From: Chlamydiota bacterium
GTDB lineage: Bacteria > Chlamydiota > Chlamydiia > Chlamydiales > Rhabdochlamydiaceae
Length of the DNA stretch: 20,465 bases
Assembly: GCA_011065225.1 (NCBI GenBank)
Contig: JAAKFC010000007.1
Coordinates: 1-20,465 of the forward strand
Direction: 5' to 3'
The notes beneath the pieces are model-generated. The model saw only the letters and a list, made by a program, of their open reading frames with translations. It was not told the origin of the DNA and ran no database searches. Both the position numbers and the translations under genes were made by a program. This document shows positions 13,407 to 20,465 of the stretch, in pieces. How positions within the stretch are numbered: the stretch's first letter is position 1; the number at the start of each line of letters is the position of its first letter.

Positions 13407-13435
13407 TTTATACCAAAATCTGCATAATTATGCAA
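13407..13435 (-). promoter_or_regulatory. Permease promoter with embedded palindromic operator
   Basis: On the minus strand TTGCAT (13430-13435) and TATAAA (13407-13412) are 17 bp apart. The perfect 14-bp palindrome TGCATAATTATGCA (13421-13434) covers most of the -35 and half the spacer, an ideal repressor site. It matches the ARG-box core TGAATwwwwATTCA at 12 of 14 positions. A start from this promoter would leave only a few untranslated bases, so the true start may use another promoter farther upstream. Confidence 0.45.
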
Positions 13436-13561
13436 ATGAGAATTTTCGCAGTGGAGTATCTAAATTTTTTTTAATGGAATATTAGGCAATTCATTATTAG
13501 GGGTTTCAGGATCCATATGTTCAAAAAACGCGAAAAAATCGATATATATTCATGACATGTC

Positions 13562-13580
13562 GAAATTTTGGCAAAATTTC
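13562..13580. other. AT-rich hairpin after the PBP2 operon
   Basis: GAAATTTTG-G-CAAAATTTC is a perfect 9-bp inverted repeat 14 bp downstream of the stop of the leftward membrane-protein gene. It could help end leftward transcription, but the stem is AT-rich and no T-run follows. The rest of the gap 13436-13561 shows nothing recognisable. Confidence 0.3.
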
Positions 13581-13594
13581 AACATAAGAATGTT

Positions 13595-13999
13595 TTACTT
13601 GCGCCAGAAGGCATAGAGGATCCCGCCGGAAATGATGATGATCCGAGCAGCGATGATAAAGGGCGTGATGTTTGCATTGCGGTATTTATAGGTGATGGCA
13701 GGGGAGACGAGAGCCCCAAAGGCAGAGAGGAAGAGATGATTTGCCGTTTTGGAAATCGCACTATAAGTATCTAGGAAAATTTCTGATTTACGATTCCAAG
13801 TACAGAGCGCATGGAGCGAGCCGAAAGTGATCGCGATAATGGCAAAGGGAAGGTTCACAGCATTGATAATGGTTTCACAAAGATAGGCAAAACGAGCAGG
13901 AATCGTATAGCCCCAAGATTTGGCTTCTTCTCCCGTTTTCCAGGATTGCCAAGATTTTGCCATGTAGTCATTAGCAACTTCGTATAAATCTACACTCAT
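13595..13999 (-). CDS. Small membrane protein of unknown function
   Basis: This gene encodes a 134-residue protein with a polar N-terminal third (SVDLYEVANDYMAKSWQSW) and three hydrophobic stretches at about residues 38-65, 86-104 and 110-132. It ends in a short positively charged tail (FWRK). It has no signal peptide, so it is probably an inner-membrane protein. The ATG is 9 bp after the PBP2 stop with no clear ribosome site, which suggests translational coupling and a link to cell-wall synthesis or division. I do not recognise the family; it may be restricted to Chlamydiae. Confidence 0.7.
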   Translation of the reverse strand: MSVDLYEVANDYMAKSWQSWKTGEEAKSWGYTIPARFAYLCETIINAVNLPFAIIAITFGSLHALCTWNRKSEIFLDTYSAISKTANHLFLSAFGALVSPAITYKYRNANITPFIIAARIIIISGGILYAFWRK

Positions 14000-14008
14000 A
14001 ACTTGAGT

Positions 14009-16939
14009 TTAATGGGTAGCGCGGATTTCGCGCCACTTTTCGATCATGTGGGCTGCAATGGGAGCCCCTTGTCTTCCTGCTGAGCCAAAACGAGAATACA
14101 CAATGACGACGAGTTCAGGGGTTTCTAGGCTTTCATCTTCAAAACCAATTGACGCAAACCAAACGTGCTTCTCTAATTCGGCGGGGGTTTCGGCATCGAT
14201 GGTTTGTTTATACATAATTTCAGCCGTCCCGGTCTTGCCACAGATTTGAGGAGCGAGTTTGCGAAAATCTTTCAGCGCTTGTTTGTCATGAAAAGGTGCG
14301 CGCATGAGGGCTTGGCGAGCGGATCCTTTTTCTCCATTTGTCACTTTGTGCATTCCGTTGATGATTTTTTCTCGAACGGGCATTGGGAAATCGAGTGTCT
14401 CTTTGATGTGAGGGGCATTGATTGCAGACTTGACGATTTGGGGCTTTAGGATTTTGCCACCATTGGCAATGGCTGAAAATAGGATTGCGGCTTGCAAAGG
14501 GGTCGTAACGAGGGAATGCTGACCGATAGCAAATGAGTAGAGACCGGTTTTATTGTGGAGAATATCATCGGGAAGATGGCCCGGATATTCGCCAGGCAAA
14601 TCAATGCCCGTTTTGGCTCCAAGGCCAAAGGTCATGGCAGTGTTTAGTAGTGTGCTGGGACTTTCTAGGATATCGCCAGCGAGGATGGAAAAATAGATGT
14701 TACTCGTCCGTTCAATGGCGTTTGTGACATCCAGCTCTCCGATTTTGGGATAGGCTCTTGGCAACCGGCCGCCTTTATAGAAGCGTTTGATGGGGTCGCC
14801 ATTTTTGAAATACCCAAGCACTTGAGAATTGCTGCCCGGGCGAGCTGTCCACTGCATATCATCGATGAGGGTGAGGGGATTGAGGTCGCTTTCGCCTTTA
14901 TCATATTGTTGTTTGATGCCAGCAAAGGCTGGCATGACTTTGAAGATCGATCCCATGGGGCTTGCCCCGCGAAAGGCATGCGAACGGCATAAGCTAAATC
15001 CGTTATAAGGATAAAAGGCTGTAGCGAGATGTTTTTCGAAATGCAATCCATTTTCACTGCGTAGCATGGGGTACTTGCCATGGAGAGGGCGATCGAGATC
15101 ATCATAGGTTTTCAAAGCACAGATGTAGGCGAGGCGGTCTTTTTTCGTAAGAGGAGTCAAAAGCTCTTTGATTGGGAAAAGCTCAGAGGTTTTCATGATT
15201 GCTTCATGGAGAATTTCCGCTTTATTTTCTTCCCAGTATTTGGCAAACATTATCTGTTCTTCGCGCTCTAAATACTCGGTATAGGGACGAGCATAGGTCC
15301 GTTTTGTTTTTTCTCTTTTACGTTTTTCTTTGAGAAAATCTTTGAAATGTCCTTCGCGCCATGTCCGAAATGCACCTATATGAAAATTTCTTCGTGCTTC
15401 TTCTTTGAGCAAAGAGAGGTGACAGCTTGCCAGTTGGCAAAGGAAGCGAAATTCAGAAATGGTCTGCTCTCCAACATGGGAAAGGAGTGTTTCGGTGAAA
15501 CATTCTTTTGGAACAGCGAGGGCAAGGAGATCAAGAAGAAGGTATTGGTCTCTCTCATAGGGAATTTGATCAAGGATATCTTCATCCAAATGAACTACTT
15601 CCGCAATCGTCTCAATCTGATCGAGGCATTTTCGAACAGAGGAATTTTCGGGCAAGATGAGATCGAGGTATTTCTCCCAGGTGAGATAGAAGGAATCGGT
15701 TTGGTATTTTCCTTCGATAAAAAGCTCGCGCTCCATGGGGCGTTTCCCATCCCAAATCTCACCGATGTAACTTGGGTTTTCGAGCCACTGCAAGATCGAG
15801 TCTCGCTTTTCTTTTCGTTTTTCAGGAGTTTGCATGGGGATTAAATCATTCGGGTCGAAACGCGGATAAGAAGCAAATGCTAAAATCTCTCCGGTATTGG
15901 GCTCAATGGCAACAATAGCGCCACCCCGCTGCCAAGGCGTGCGCCTTTCTTTGGGACTCGACGCATCGCGAAGATCTTGGAGGTGTTCGTATTCAGCTAA
16001 AAGTTTTTCGGCCTCAGCTTGGAGTTCTGCGGATAAGGTAAGGACAAGCCGCTCGCCGGCTATAGAGGGCTTTCCCCCCGAAAGTTTTCTGAGTGTATTC
16101 CCTTGCACATCGACTTCATAGAATGATTTGCCGATCGATCCACGCAGGTGCTCATCAAAGGAAGCTTCAACCCCGCTTTTGCCAAGGTGGTCATTGATTG
16201 TATACGCCATTTCTTCAAGCTCAAAGAGTCGTTTTTGAACCTCTTCGGGACTAGAAAAACCTTTGGGAAGGAAAACAGCTTGACCCGCTTCATGCTCATG
16301 AAGGTAAGCACGCAGCGCTTGCATCTCTTGCCCAATTTGGAGGTATTCTCTGGGACTGATTGCACCCATATAGCCAATCACATCGCAGGCGAGTTTGCCT
16401 CTTGGATAGACTCTTTTCCCACTTTGTTGCATTTGCAAGCCGAGCCAGTCTTTTTCGGCGCCTTTGAGCTGGTAGTAGAGGCCTTCAGAAATATCTTCTT
16501 TGAGGACAAAGGGAGTGTGTGGGAAAAGACATGCTTTGCCGTGGATCAAATCTTCGATGTCCAGGGGATCCATTTCTAGTGCATTTGCCAGAAATCGCGC
16601 GAATTTTTCGATATGCTCTCGGCGGGCCAAGACGCGTATTTTTTTCCCTTTTTCATCTTTTTCCCATTTGATGCTGGGGATTTGGCGGATATCAGCATAA
16701 TAAATCGCGGCATTGTATTGCGGTGCATTGCAGGCCAAAACAGTGTTGAAACGATCTCGAATCGTGCCCCGCTGTGGCTTTTCTATGATGGTGCGAGTCC
16801 TTGGTTTCTGCGACTCTTCGAGCCAGTGATCATGTTGGACCACACTCAAATACCAGACACGCAGCAAGATTATCAGAAAACAGGCTAAGAAAAAATTGAG
16901 AAGGCGGCTGATTCGTAAAGGAATTTTTGCAGTATTCAC
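14009..16939 (-). CDS. pbp2: Penicillin-binding protein 2 with a large internal insertion
   Basis: This is a class B transpeptidase that cross-links peptidoglycan. Chlamydiae lack FtsZ and rely on MreB and PBP2-type enzymes for division. It has 976 residues. The single N-terminal membrane segment is at about 13-30. The dimerisation domain starts with QRGTIRDRFNTVLA. The transpeptidase motifs are S-x-x-K at Ser664-Lys667 (GSIFKV) and K-T-G-T at Lys902. The S-x-N motif reads Thr745-Ser746-Asn747, with threonine in the usual serine place. Between the FDPND element (about 360) and Ser664 there are about 300 residues where typical PBP2s have about 50. This insertion is charged and helical; chlamydial PBP2s are also long. 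The start is a GTG with no clear ribosome site. Confidence 0.92.
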   Translation of the reverse strand: MNTAKIPLRISRLLNFFLACFLIILLRVWYLSVVQHDHWLEESQKPRTRTIIEKPQRGTIRDRFNTVLACNAPQYNAAIYYADIRQIPSIKWEKDEKGKKIRVLARREHIEKFARFLANALEMDPLDIEDLIHGKACLFPHTPFVLKEDISEGLYYQLKGAEKDWLGLQMQQSGKRVYPRGKLACDVIGYMGAISPREYLQIGQEMQALRAYLHEHEAGQAVFLPKGFSSPEEVQKRLFELEEMAYTINDHLGKSGVEASFDEHLRGSIGKSFYEVDVQGNTLRKLSGGKPSIAGERLVLTLSAELQAEAEKLLAEYEHLQDLRDASSPKERRTPWQRGGAIVAIEPNTGEILAFASYPRFDPNDLIPMQTPEKRKEKRDSILQWLENPSYIGEIWDGKRPMERELFIEGKYQTDSFYLTWEKYLDLILPENSSVRKCLDQIETIAEVVHLDEDILDQIPYERDQYLLLDLLALAVPKECFTETLLSHVGEQTISEFRFLCQLASCHLSLLKEEARRNFHIGAFRTWREGHFKDFLKEKRKREKTKRTYARPYTEYLEREEQIMFAKYWEENKAEILHEAIMKTSELFPIKELLTPLTKKDRLAYICALKTYDDLDRPLHGKYPMLRSENGLHFEKHLATAFYPYNGFSLCRSHAFRGASPMGSIFKVMPAFAGIKQQYDKGESDLNPLTLIDDMQWTARPGSNSQVLGYFKNGDPIKRFYKGGRLPRAYPKIGELDVTNAIERTSNIYFSILAGDILESPSTLLNTAMTFGLGAKTGIDLPGEYPGHLPDDILHNKTGLYSFAIGQHSLVTTPLQAAILFSAIANGGKILKPQIVKSAINAPHIKETLDFPMPVREKIINGMHKVTNGEKGSARQALMRAPFHDKQALKDFRKLAPQICGKTGTAEIMYKQTIDAETPAELEKHVWFASIGFEDESLETPELVVIVYSRFGSAGRQGAPIAAHMIEKWREIRATH

Positions 16940-17001
16940 ATCACAATTTGTAGCATTTTCCTTGGAAAAAAAGAAAGAATCGATTAAAAATAGTAACCTA
17001 A

Positions 17002-17161
17002 GAGATCTTCTTTGAATTAAATTTTAGCAGGCCTGAAGGAAGATTTGGGGCCTTTTTTATTTTTTGAGTGAAGACAATGTTAAATAACATGGCTGAGCAA
17101 GAAAAATGAAAAAGGCCCCAAAGATTTCCAGGAGTGCAAAATTTAATTCAGAGAAGGTCTC
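17002..17161. repeat. Long inverted repeat, candidate structured RNA, between pbp2 and tRNA-Gly
   Basis: The outer arms 17002-17025 and 17138-17161 pair over 24 consecutive positions in RNA with only two G-U pairs. A short irregular region follows that still pairs in pieces (CCUG/CAGG, GGAA/UUCC). Then comes a perfect 14-bp stem UUUGGGGCCUUUUU/AAAAAGGCCCCAAA. The ~50-nt loop holds a further small hairpin (ATGTTA/TAACAT, 17077-17090). On each strand GGGGCC is followed by a T-run. Neighbouring genes point away from it on both sides, so it is not simply a terminator. It may be a small RNA gene or a palindromic mobile element. The rest of 16940-17180 holds nothing else recognisable. Confidence 0.7.
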
Positions 17162-17180
17162 TAATGTGCTCCTAATTTGC

Positions 17181-17251
17181 GCGCCTGTAGTTCAATGGTA
17201 GAACAGTAGCCTTCCAAGCTACTAGTGTCAGTTCGATTCTGACCAGGCGCT
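17181..17251 (+). tRNA. tRNA-Gly (anticodon TCC)
   Basis: The cloverleaf is complete. The acceptor stem is GCGCCTG (17181-17187) with CAGGCGC (17244-17250). The anticodon stem is GTAGC/GCTAC with loop CTTCCAA, anticodon TCC at 17213-17215. The T-loop is TTCGATT. CCA is not encoded. It is probably co-transcribed with rpsB 100 bp downstream. Confidence 0.97.
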
Positions 17252-17253
17252 AT

Positions 17254-17275
17254 CCTCTAGTATGGATGCTAGAGG
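17254..17275 (+). promoter_or_regulatory. Hairpin in the rpsB leader
   Basis: CCTCTAG (17254-17260) and CTAGAGG (17269-17275) form a perfect 7-bp stem with an 8-nt loop directly after the tRNA. It is not followed by a T-run, so it may serve tRNA 3' processing or S2 autoregulation rather than termination. A smaller CCAC/GTGG hairpin follows at about 17311-17323. Confidence 0.45.
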
Positions 17276-17351
17276 TACTAAAATCTAGAACCAAGACCGA
17301 AATCTTCCACCGAAAGTGGGGATGCCGTGTTATAACAAAAAGGAACAAGGC

Positions 17352-18143
17352 TTGGCTAAAAAAACTGTTACTATTAAAGATCTTCTTGAATGTGGTGCCC
17401 ACTTTGGGCATCAAAAGCACCGCTGGAACCCAAAAATGAAACGTTACATTTTTGAGGAGAGAGGCGGAATCTATATCATCGATCTCGCAAAGACCATGCA
17501 GCAAATTCGAAGTGGAATTGAAATGGTGCGCGAGACAGTGAAAAATCGCAAATCCATCCTCTTTGTCGGAACAAAAAAGCAAGCGAAAAACGTCATTCGT
17601 GAATGTGCTGAAGATGCAGGGGAATTTTACGTTTCTGAACGTTGGTTGGGTGGCATGCTCACGAACTTGACGACGATTCGCAAATCGGTTAAAACACTCG
17701 AACGGATTGAAAAGCGTCTCGCATCTGGTGGAGAAGGGCTCACCAAGAAAGAAATCTCTCTTTTGAACAAAGGTCGAACAAAATTGGATCGCAACCTGTC
17801 GGGGATTCGTGCCATGCGCAAAGTTCCAGGACTTGTGATTCTTGTCGATCCTTCTCGTGAGCACATTGCAGTAAAAGAGGCAAATAAGCTGGGAATTCCC
17901 ATCTTAGGCCTTGTCGATACCAACTGCGACCCTGATCCCATTGATCATGTAATTGCATGTAATGATGATGCCCTCAAAAGTATTAAGCTCATCCTTTCTG
18001 CGTTGATGCAAGAGATCATCGATCAGAAAAACGAGATGCAAATTGCCACTATCAAAGAGGAAAAAGAAGGCGAAACTGGCATTGAGACAGTTGAAGAGGT
18101 AGAAGAAAAAGAAAAAGAAGAAGGTGAGGAAAAAAATGAGTAA
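17352..18143 (+). CDS. rpsB: 30S ribosomal protein S2
   Basis: Ribosomal protein S2 of the small subunit. The signatures LLECGAHFGHQKHRWNPKMK, SERWLGGMLTNLTTIRKS and GLVDTNCDPDPIDHVI are unmistakable. I chose the TTG at 17352 because AAAAAGGAAC precedes it at good distance and the resulting N-terminus (M-A-K-K-T-V-T-I-K-D-L-L) has normal length. Upstream in-frame GTG (17316) and ATG (17322) would add 10-12 residues without a proper ribosome site. The C-terminal ~30 residues form a Glu/Lys-rich tail. It overlaps tsf by 8 bp. Confidence 0.95.
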   Translation: MAKKTVTIKDLLECGAHFGHQKHRWNPKMKRYIFEERGGIYIIDLAKTMQQIRSGIEMVRETVKNRKSILFVGTKKQAKNVIRECAEDAGEFYVSERWLGGMLTNLTTIRKSVKTLERIEKRLASGGEGLTKKEISLLNKGRTKLDRNLSGIRAMRKVPGLVILVDPSREHIAVKEANKLGIPILGLVDTNCDPDPIDHVIACNDDALKSIKLILSALMQEIIDQKNEMQIATIKEEKEGETGIETVEEVEEKEKEEGEEKNE

Positions 18144-18984
18144 TGTGACTCCCCAATTGATCAAGCAGCTCCGTAAAAGAACTGGAGTTGGAATGGGAAA
18201 ATGCAAAGTTGCCCTGGAAGAAGCCAAAGGCGATCTCGATAAAGCGATTGAGAACCTGCGCAAGGCGGGAATGGCTTCTGCTGTGAAAAAGGAAGGACGC
18301 GAAGCAAATGAAGGACTCATCGGTATCGGAGAAAGTGATAAAGCGGTTGCTTTTGTCGAGGTCAACTCTGAAACCGACTTTGCTGCACAAAACGAAAAGT
18401 TCAAGCAATTCCTTAAAGATCTTTCCAACGAGGCAGCTGAATTGCAGCCAGACTCACTTGATACCTTCTTATCGCAAAAATGCAAGCATGATCCGAGCAT
18501 CACAATTGACCAATATCGGGCACTCATCGTTCAGAGCTTAGGAGAAAATATCCAAATCAAGCGACTGAAAATTTTCCCCAAGAAGAGTGATATTTCCATT
18601 GGCGTTTACTCTCATATGGGAGGGAAAATCATCACCGCTGTCGAGATGGCAGGCGGAAGAGGCAATGAGATTCTCGCACGCGACATCGCCATGCATGTGG
18701 CTGCTGAAGCACCTGATTATCTTACACCTGATGATGTTCCCAGTGAGATCAAGGAGCGAGAAAAAGACATTGCTCGCAGCCAAGCCAAGAACAAGCCTGA
18801 AAATATTATTGAGAAAATCATCGAAGGAAAAGTCAAAGCATTTTATAATCAGTTCTGTTTACTGAATCAAAAATATATCAAAGAAAATTCAATGACCATT
18901 TCACAGCTGCTCGAGAAAGAATCCAAAAAAGCAGGCAAGACATTTTCGATTAAAAATTTCTTGCGCTGGCAAATAGGTGAATAG
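18136..18984 (+). CDS. tsf: Elongation factor Ts
   Basis: EF-Ts exchanges GDP for GTP on EF-Tu. It has 282 residues. The N-terminal UBA-like domain contains RTGVGMGKCKVALEEAKGDL, and the core starts with SETDFAAQNEKF, both family signatures. The ATG at 18136 is preceded by AGGTGAGGA and lies within the end of rpsB. It is second in the rpsB-tsf-pyrH-frr operon, with pyrH one base downstream. Confidence 0.97.
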   Translation: MSNVTPQLIKQLRKRTGVGMGKCKVALEEAKGDLDKAIENLRKAGMASAVKKEGREANEGLIGIGESDKAVAFVEVNSETDFAAQNEKFKQFLKDLSNEAAELQPDSLDTFLSQKCKHDPSITIDQYRALIVQSLGENIQIKRLKIFPKKSDISIGVYSHMGGKIITAVEMAGGRGNEILARDIAMHVAAEAPDYLTPDDVPSEIKEREKDIARSQAKNKPENIIEKIIEGKVKAFYNQFCLLNQKYIKENSMTISQLLEKESKKAGKTFSIKNFLRWQIGE

Positions 18985-18985
18985 T

Positions 18986-19705
18986 ATGCCCACTCCAAAA
19001 TTCAAACGTGTAGTACTAAAAATTTCAGGAGAAGCCCTCATGGGCAATCAAGAGTTTGGGATGCAACACGAGGCCTGTGCCCATATTGCGAAATCAGTGA
19101 AAGAAATTTGCGATTTGGGCTTAGAAGTGGGGATTGTTGTTGGGGGAGGCAATATCTTCCGCGGAAGGCAAGCGAAAGAATTTGGCTTTGAGCAGACGCC
19201 TGCCGATCACATCGGCATGCTTGGCACAATGATCAATGGCTTAATCCTGCAGCAATCTCTTGCTGGTGTAGGCATCGAGAGTCAGGTGATGAGCGCCATC
19301 AATTGCTCTCTGATTGCCGAGAGTTATAAGTGGATCCACGCCATGCACGCCCTTCAGAAAGGGCGCATTGTCATTTTTGTGGGAGGCACAGGCAATCCCT
19401 ATTTCACCACCGACACAGCCGCAGCGCTGCGTGCAAGCGAAGTGCGCGCTGAGATCTTGCTAAAAGGGACAAAGGTCGATGGTGTCTATGATGTTGATCC
19501 AATGACAAATAGCAATGCAAAAAAATTTGACACCCTAAGCTTTTCAGAAGCACTAGCCAAAGATCTTAAAGTGATGGATGGGACAGCCCTTGCGCTTTTA
19601 CGGGAGAATAAAATCCCTGTTTACGTTTTCAATTTATTTAAGCAAGGATCTCTAGTCGAAGCAGTCATGGAAGGCAAAGGAGGATCCCTTGTTACAGGAG
19701 AATAA
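18986..19705 (+). CDS. pyrH: Uridylate kinase (UMP kinase)
   Basis: PyrH phosphorylates UMP to UDP. It has 239 residues, the normal length. Motifs seen are KISGEAL, GGGNIFRG, DHIGMLGTMINGL and GTGNPYFTTDTAAALRA. The ATG at 18986 is chosen over an in-frame GTG at 18977 because TAGGTGA lies at proper distance. The gap to tsf is 1 bp and to frr 4 bp. Confidence 0.97.
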   Translation: MPTPKFKRVVLKISGEALMGNQEFGMQHEACAHIAKSVKEICDLGLEVGIVVGGGNIFRGRQAKEFGFEQTPADHIGMLGTMINGLILQQSLAGVGIESQVMSAINCSLIAESYKWIHAMHALQKGRIVIFVGGTGNPYFTTDTAAALRASEVRAEILLKGTKVDGVYDVDPMTNSNAKKFDTLSFSEALAKDLKVMDGTALALLRENKIPVYVFNLFKQGSLVEAVMEGKGGSLVTGE

Positions 19706-19709
19706 TGCT

Positions 19710-20261
19710 ATGAGTATTGCAGATGAAACCAAAACAAAAATGCAAGAGGCTCTCGAGCATTTTAAGAAAGAACTCGCTCAATTGCGCAGTGGCCGTGCCA
19801 ATCCTGGTATGCTCGACTCGGTCCCCATCGAAGTGTATGGGACACAGATGCGTATTCGCGAACTTGCGAATGTTTCAACGCCCGAAGCGAGACAAATACT
19901 CATCACCCCATTCGATCCACAAACAGCAGGGCCCATTGGCAAGAGCATTGAAAAAGCCAACCTAGGTCTTCAGCCCATCTTAGAAGGCAATCTCATCCGG
20001 ATCAACATTCCACCCATGGATGAGAGCATGCGCAAAGAGATTGTCAAGCAAGGTAAGAAAAAAGCCGAAGATGCAAAAGTAGCCATTCGTGAGGTCCGCC
20101 GCAAGAGCAACGATCTCGTTCGCAAACAAAAAGCAGACAGCGACATCACCGAAGACGAGGTGAAAAAGGCCGAGAAAAGCGTCCAAGAGCTGACAGATGA
20201 CTTTTGCAAACAGATCGATGAGCTTTTTGCCGTCAAAGAAAAAGAAATCATGACAGTGTAA
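19710..20261 (+). CDS. frr: Ribosome recycling factor
   Basis: RRF separates ribosomes from mRNA after termination, with EF-G. It has 183 residues, typical. Diagnostic segments are LRSGRANPGMLDSVPIEVYG, LIRINIPPMDESMRKEIVKQ and the C-terminal helix ending DELFAVKEKEIMTV. The ATG at 19710 follows AGGAG at 19696-19700 within the end of pyrH. It is the last gene of the operon; no clear terminator was found after it. Confidence 0.97.
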   Translation: MSIADETKTKMQEALEHFKKELAQLRSGRANPGMLDSVPIEVYGTQMRIRELANVSTPEARQILITPFDPQTAGPIGKSIEKANLGLQPILEGNLIRINIPPMDESMRKEIVKQGKKKAEDAKVAIREVRRKSNDLVRKQKADSDITEDEVKKAEKSVQELTDDFCKQIDELFAVKEKEIMTV

Positions 20262-20273
20262 TTAGGTTCATTA

Positions 20274-20302
20274 TTGCTGAGAATGTCATACTTTGATATA
20301 GT
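20274..20302 (+). promoter_or_regulatory. Promoter of the tRNA-Glu/tRNA-Lys unit
   Basis: The -35 TTGCTG (20274-20279) and the -10 TATAGT (20297-20302) are separated by 17 bp. Transcription would begin about 29 bases before tRNA-Glu. Confidence 0.55.
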
Positions 20303-20337
20303 GTACATCTTTAGCTAGTCCTGCTTGCTAAACTTTG

Positions 20338-20412
20338 GGCCCCATCGTCTAGCCTGGTCTAGGACACCAGATTTTCATTCTGGTAACAGGGGTTCGAATC
20401 CCCTTGGGGTCA
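20338..20412 (+). tRNA. tRNA-Glu (anticodon TTC)
   Basis: The acceptor stem is GGCCCCA (20338-20344) with TGGGGTC (20405-20411), allowing one G-U pair. The anticodon stem is CCAGA/TCTGG with loop TTTTCAT, anticodon TTC at 20374-20376. The T-arm contains GGGGTTCGAATCCCC. CCA is not encoded. Confidence 0.96.
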
Positions 20413-20416
20413 CATT

Positions 20417-20465
20417 GAGGCTTTAGCTCAGTTGGTAGAGCATCTCACTTTTAATGAGAGGGTCG
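20417..20465 (+). tRNA. tRNA-Lys (anticodon TTT), cut by the window end
   Basis: The 5' half of a tRNA is visible: D-arm TAGCTCAGTTGGTAGAGC and anticodon stem TCTCA/TGAGA with loop CTTTTAA, anticodon TTT at 20450-20452. The T-arm and 3' acceptor lie beyond the window. It starts 4 bp after tRNA-Glu, so the two are processed from one transcript. Confidence 0.92.

Noticed and set aside
15347..15844. 165-residue plus-strand frame inside the PBP2 gene
   Set aside because: It is antisense to the PBP2 insertion, which is in frame with the conserved parts of PBP2 on both sides.
16940..16975. Six-codon upstream ORF ending at the pbp2 GTG start
   Set aside because: Its start has the purine-rich stretch directly abutting the ATG, too close for a ribosome site; a chance frame is more likely.
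17026..17064. Rho-independent terminator (AGGCC...GGCCT followed by a T-run) on the plus strand
   Set aside because: No plus-strand gene lies upstream to be terminated (pbp2 runs leftward), and the same bases belong to a much longer inverted repeat.
17904..18527. 207-residue minus-strand frame across the rpsB/tsf junction
   Set aside because: It is antisense to two certain genes, with a low-complexity Phe run mirroring the Glu/Lys codons of the S2 tail.

Overview
The window most likely comes from a member of the phylum Chlamydiota, and more likely an environmental or amoeba-associated lineage than Chlamydia itself. The block pbp2 / rpsB-tsf-pyrH-frr follows the gene order of Chlamydia trachomatis (CT682, CT680-CT677). 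DapF has the divergent N-terminus I associate with chlamydial DapF. There is also a eukaryotic-like F-box/leucine-rich-repeat protein, as known from Protochlamydia-type genomes. The DNA is AT-rich. The family cannot be fixed from this window.

Layout. (1) 1-1980: unrecognised accessory genes. These are the end of a cysteine-rich protein, a 30-residue secreted peptide, a tandem pair of RNA-type hairpins, and two convergent, 3'-overlapping genes that are distant paralogues of each other. (2) 1996-8651: a surface-glycan locus. A leftward set (UDP-glucuronate 4-epimerase, LicD-type transferase, PagL-type lipid A deacylase) and a rightward set (Wza-like export lipoprotein, Wzc/Wzz-like inner-membrane protein, UDP-xylose synthase) diverge from 18 bp that contain a 13-bp palindrome. 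Both sugar enzymes use UDP-glucuronate. (3) 8697-9198: an orphan HigA-type antitoxin whose last codons lie in the terminal repeat of a ~160-bp palindromic, MITE-like element. (4) 9199-13396: argR, then a ~1.25-kb tandem duplication, then an amino-acid permease. Copy A (9652-10894) carries dapF. Copy B (10918-12154) has the same promoter, leader and tail, but its dapF is reduced to a 3' relic and an F-box/LRR gene sits in its place. Both copies begin with a short, probably leaderless ORF ending in four arginine codons (RRNxRRG). Its stop codon lies in the loop of a GGGG/CCCC hairpin. (5) 13595-16939: penicillin-binding protein 2 with a large insertion, followed by a small membrane protein. (6) 16940-17180: no protein gene, but a ~160-bp long inverted repeat. 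In Chlamydia ompA occupies this position. (7) 17181-20465: tRNA-Gly, rpsB, tsf, pyrH, frr, tRNA-Glu and a truncated tRNA-Lys.

The most unusual part is region 4. A housekeeping cell-wall locus appears to have been tandemly duplicated, and the duplicate's expression signals now precede a putative host-directed effector gene. The conserved Arg-rich leader ORFs and repeated TGCATAnTTAT motifs, next to argR and a permease, raise the possibility of an arginine-responsive regulatory circuit. That function is inference; the duplication, the relics and the conserved ORFs can be read directly from the sequence.
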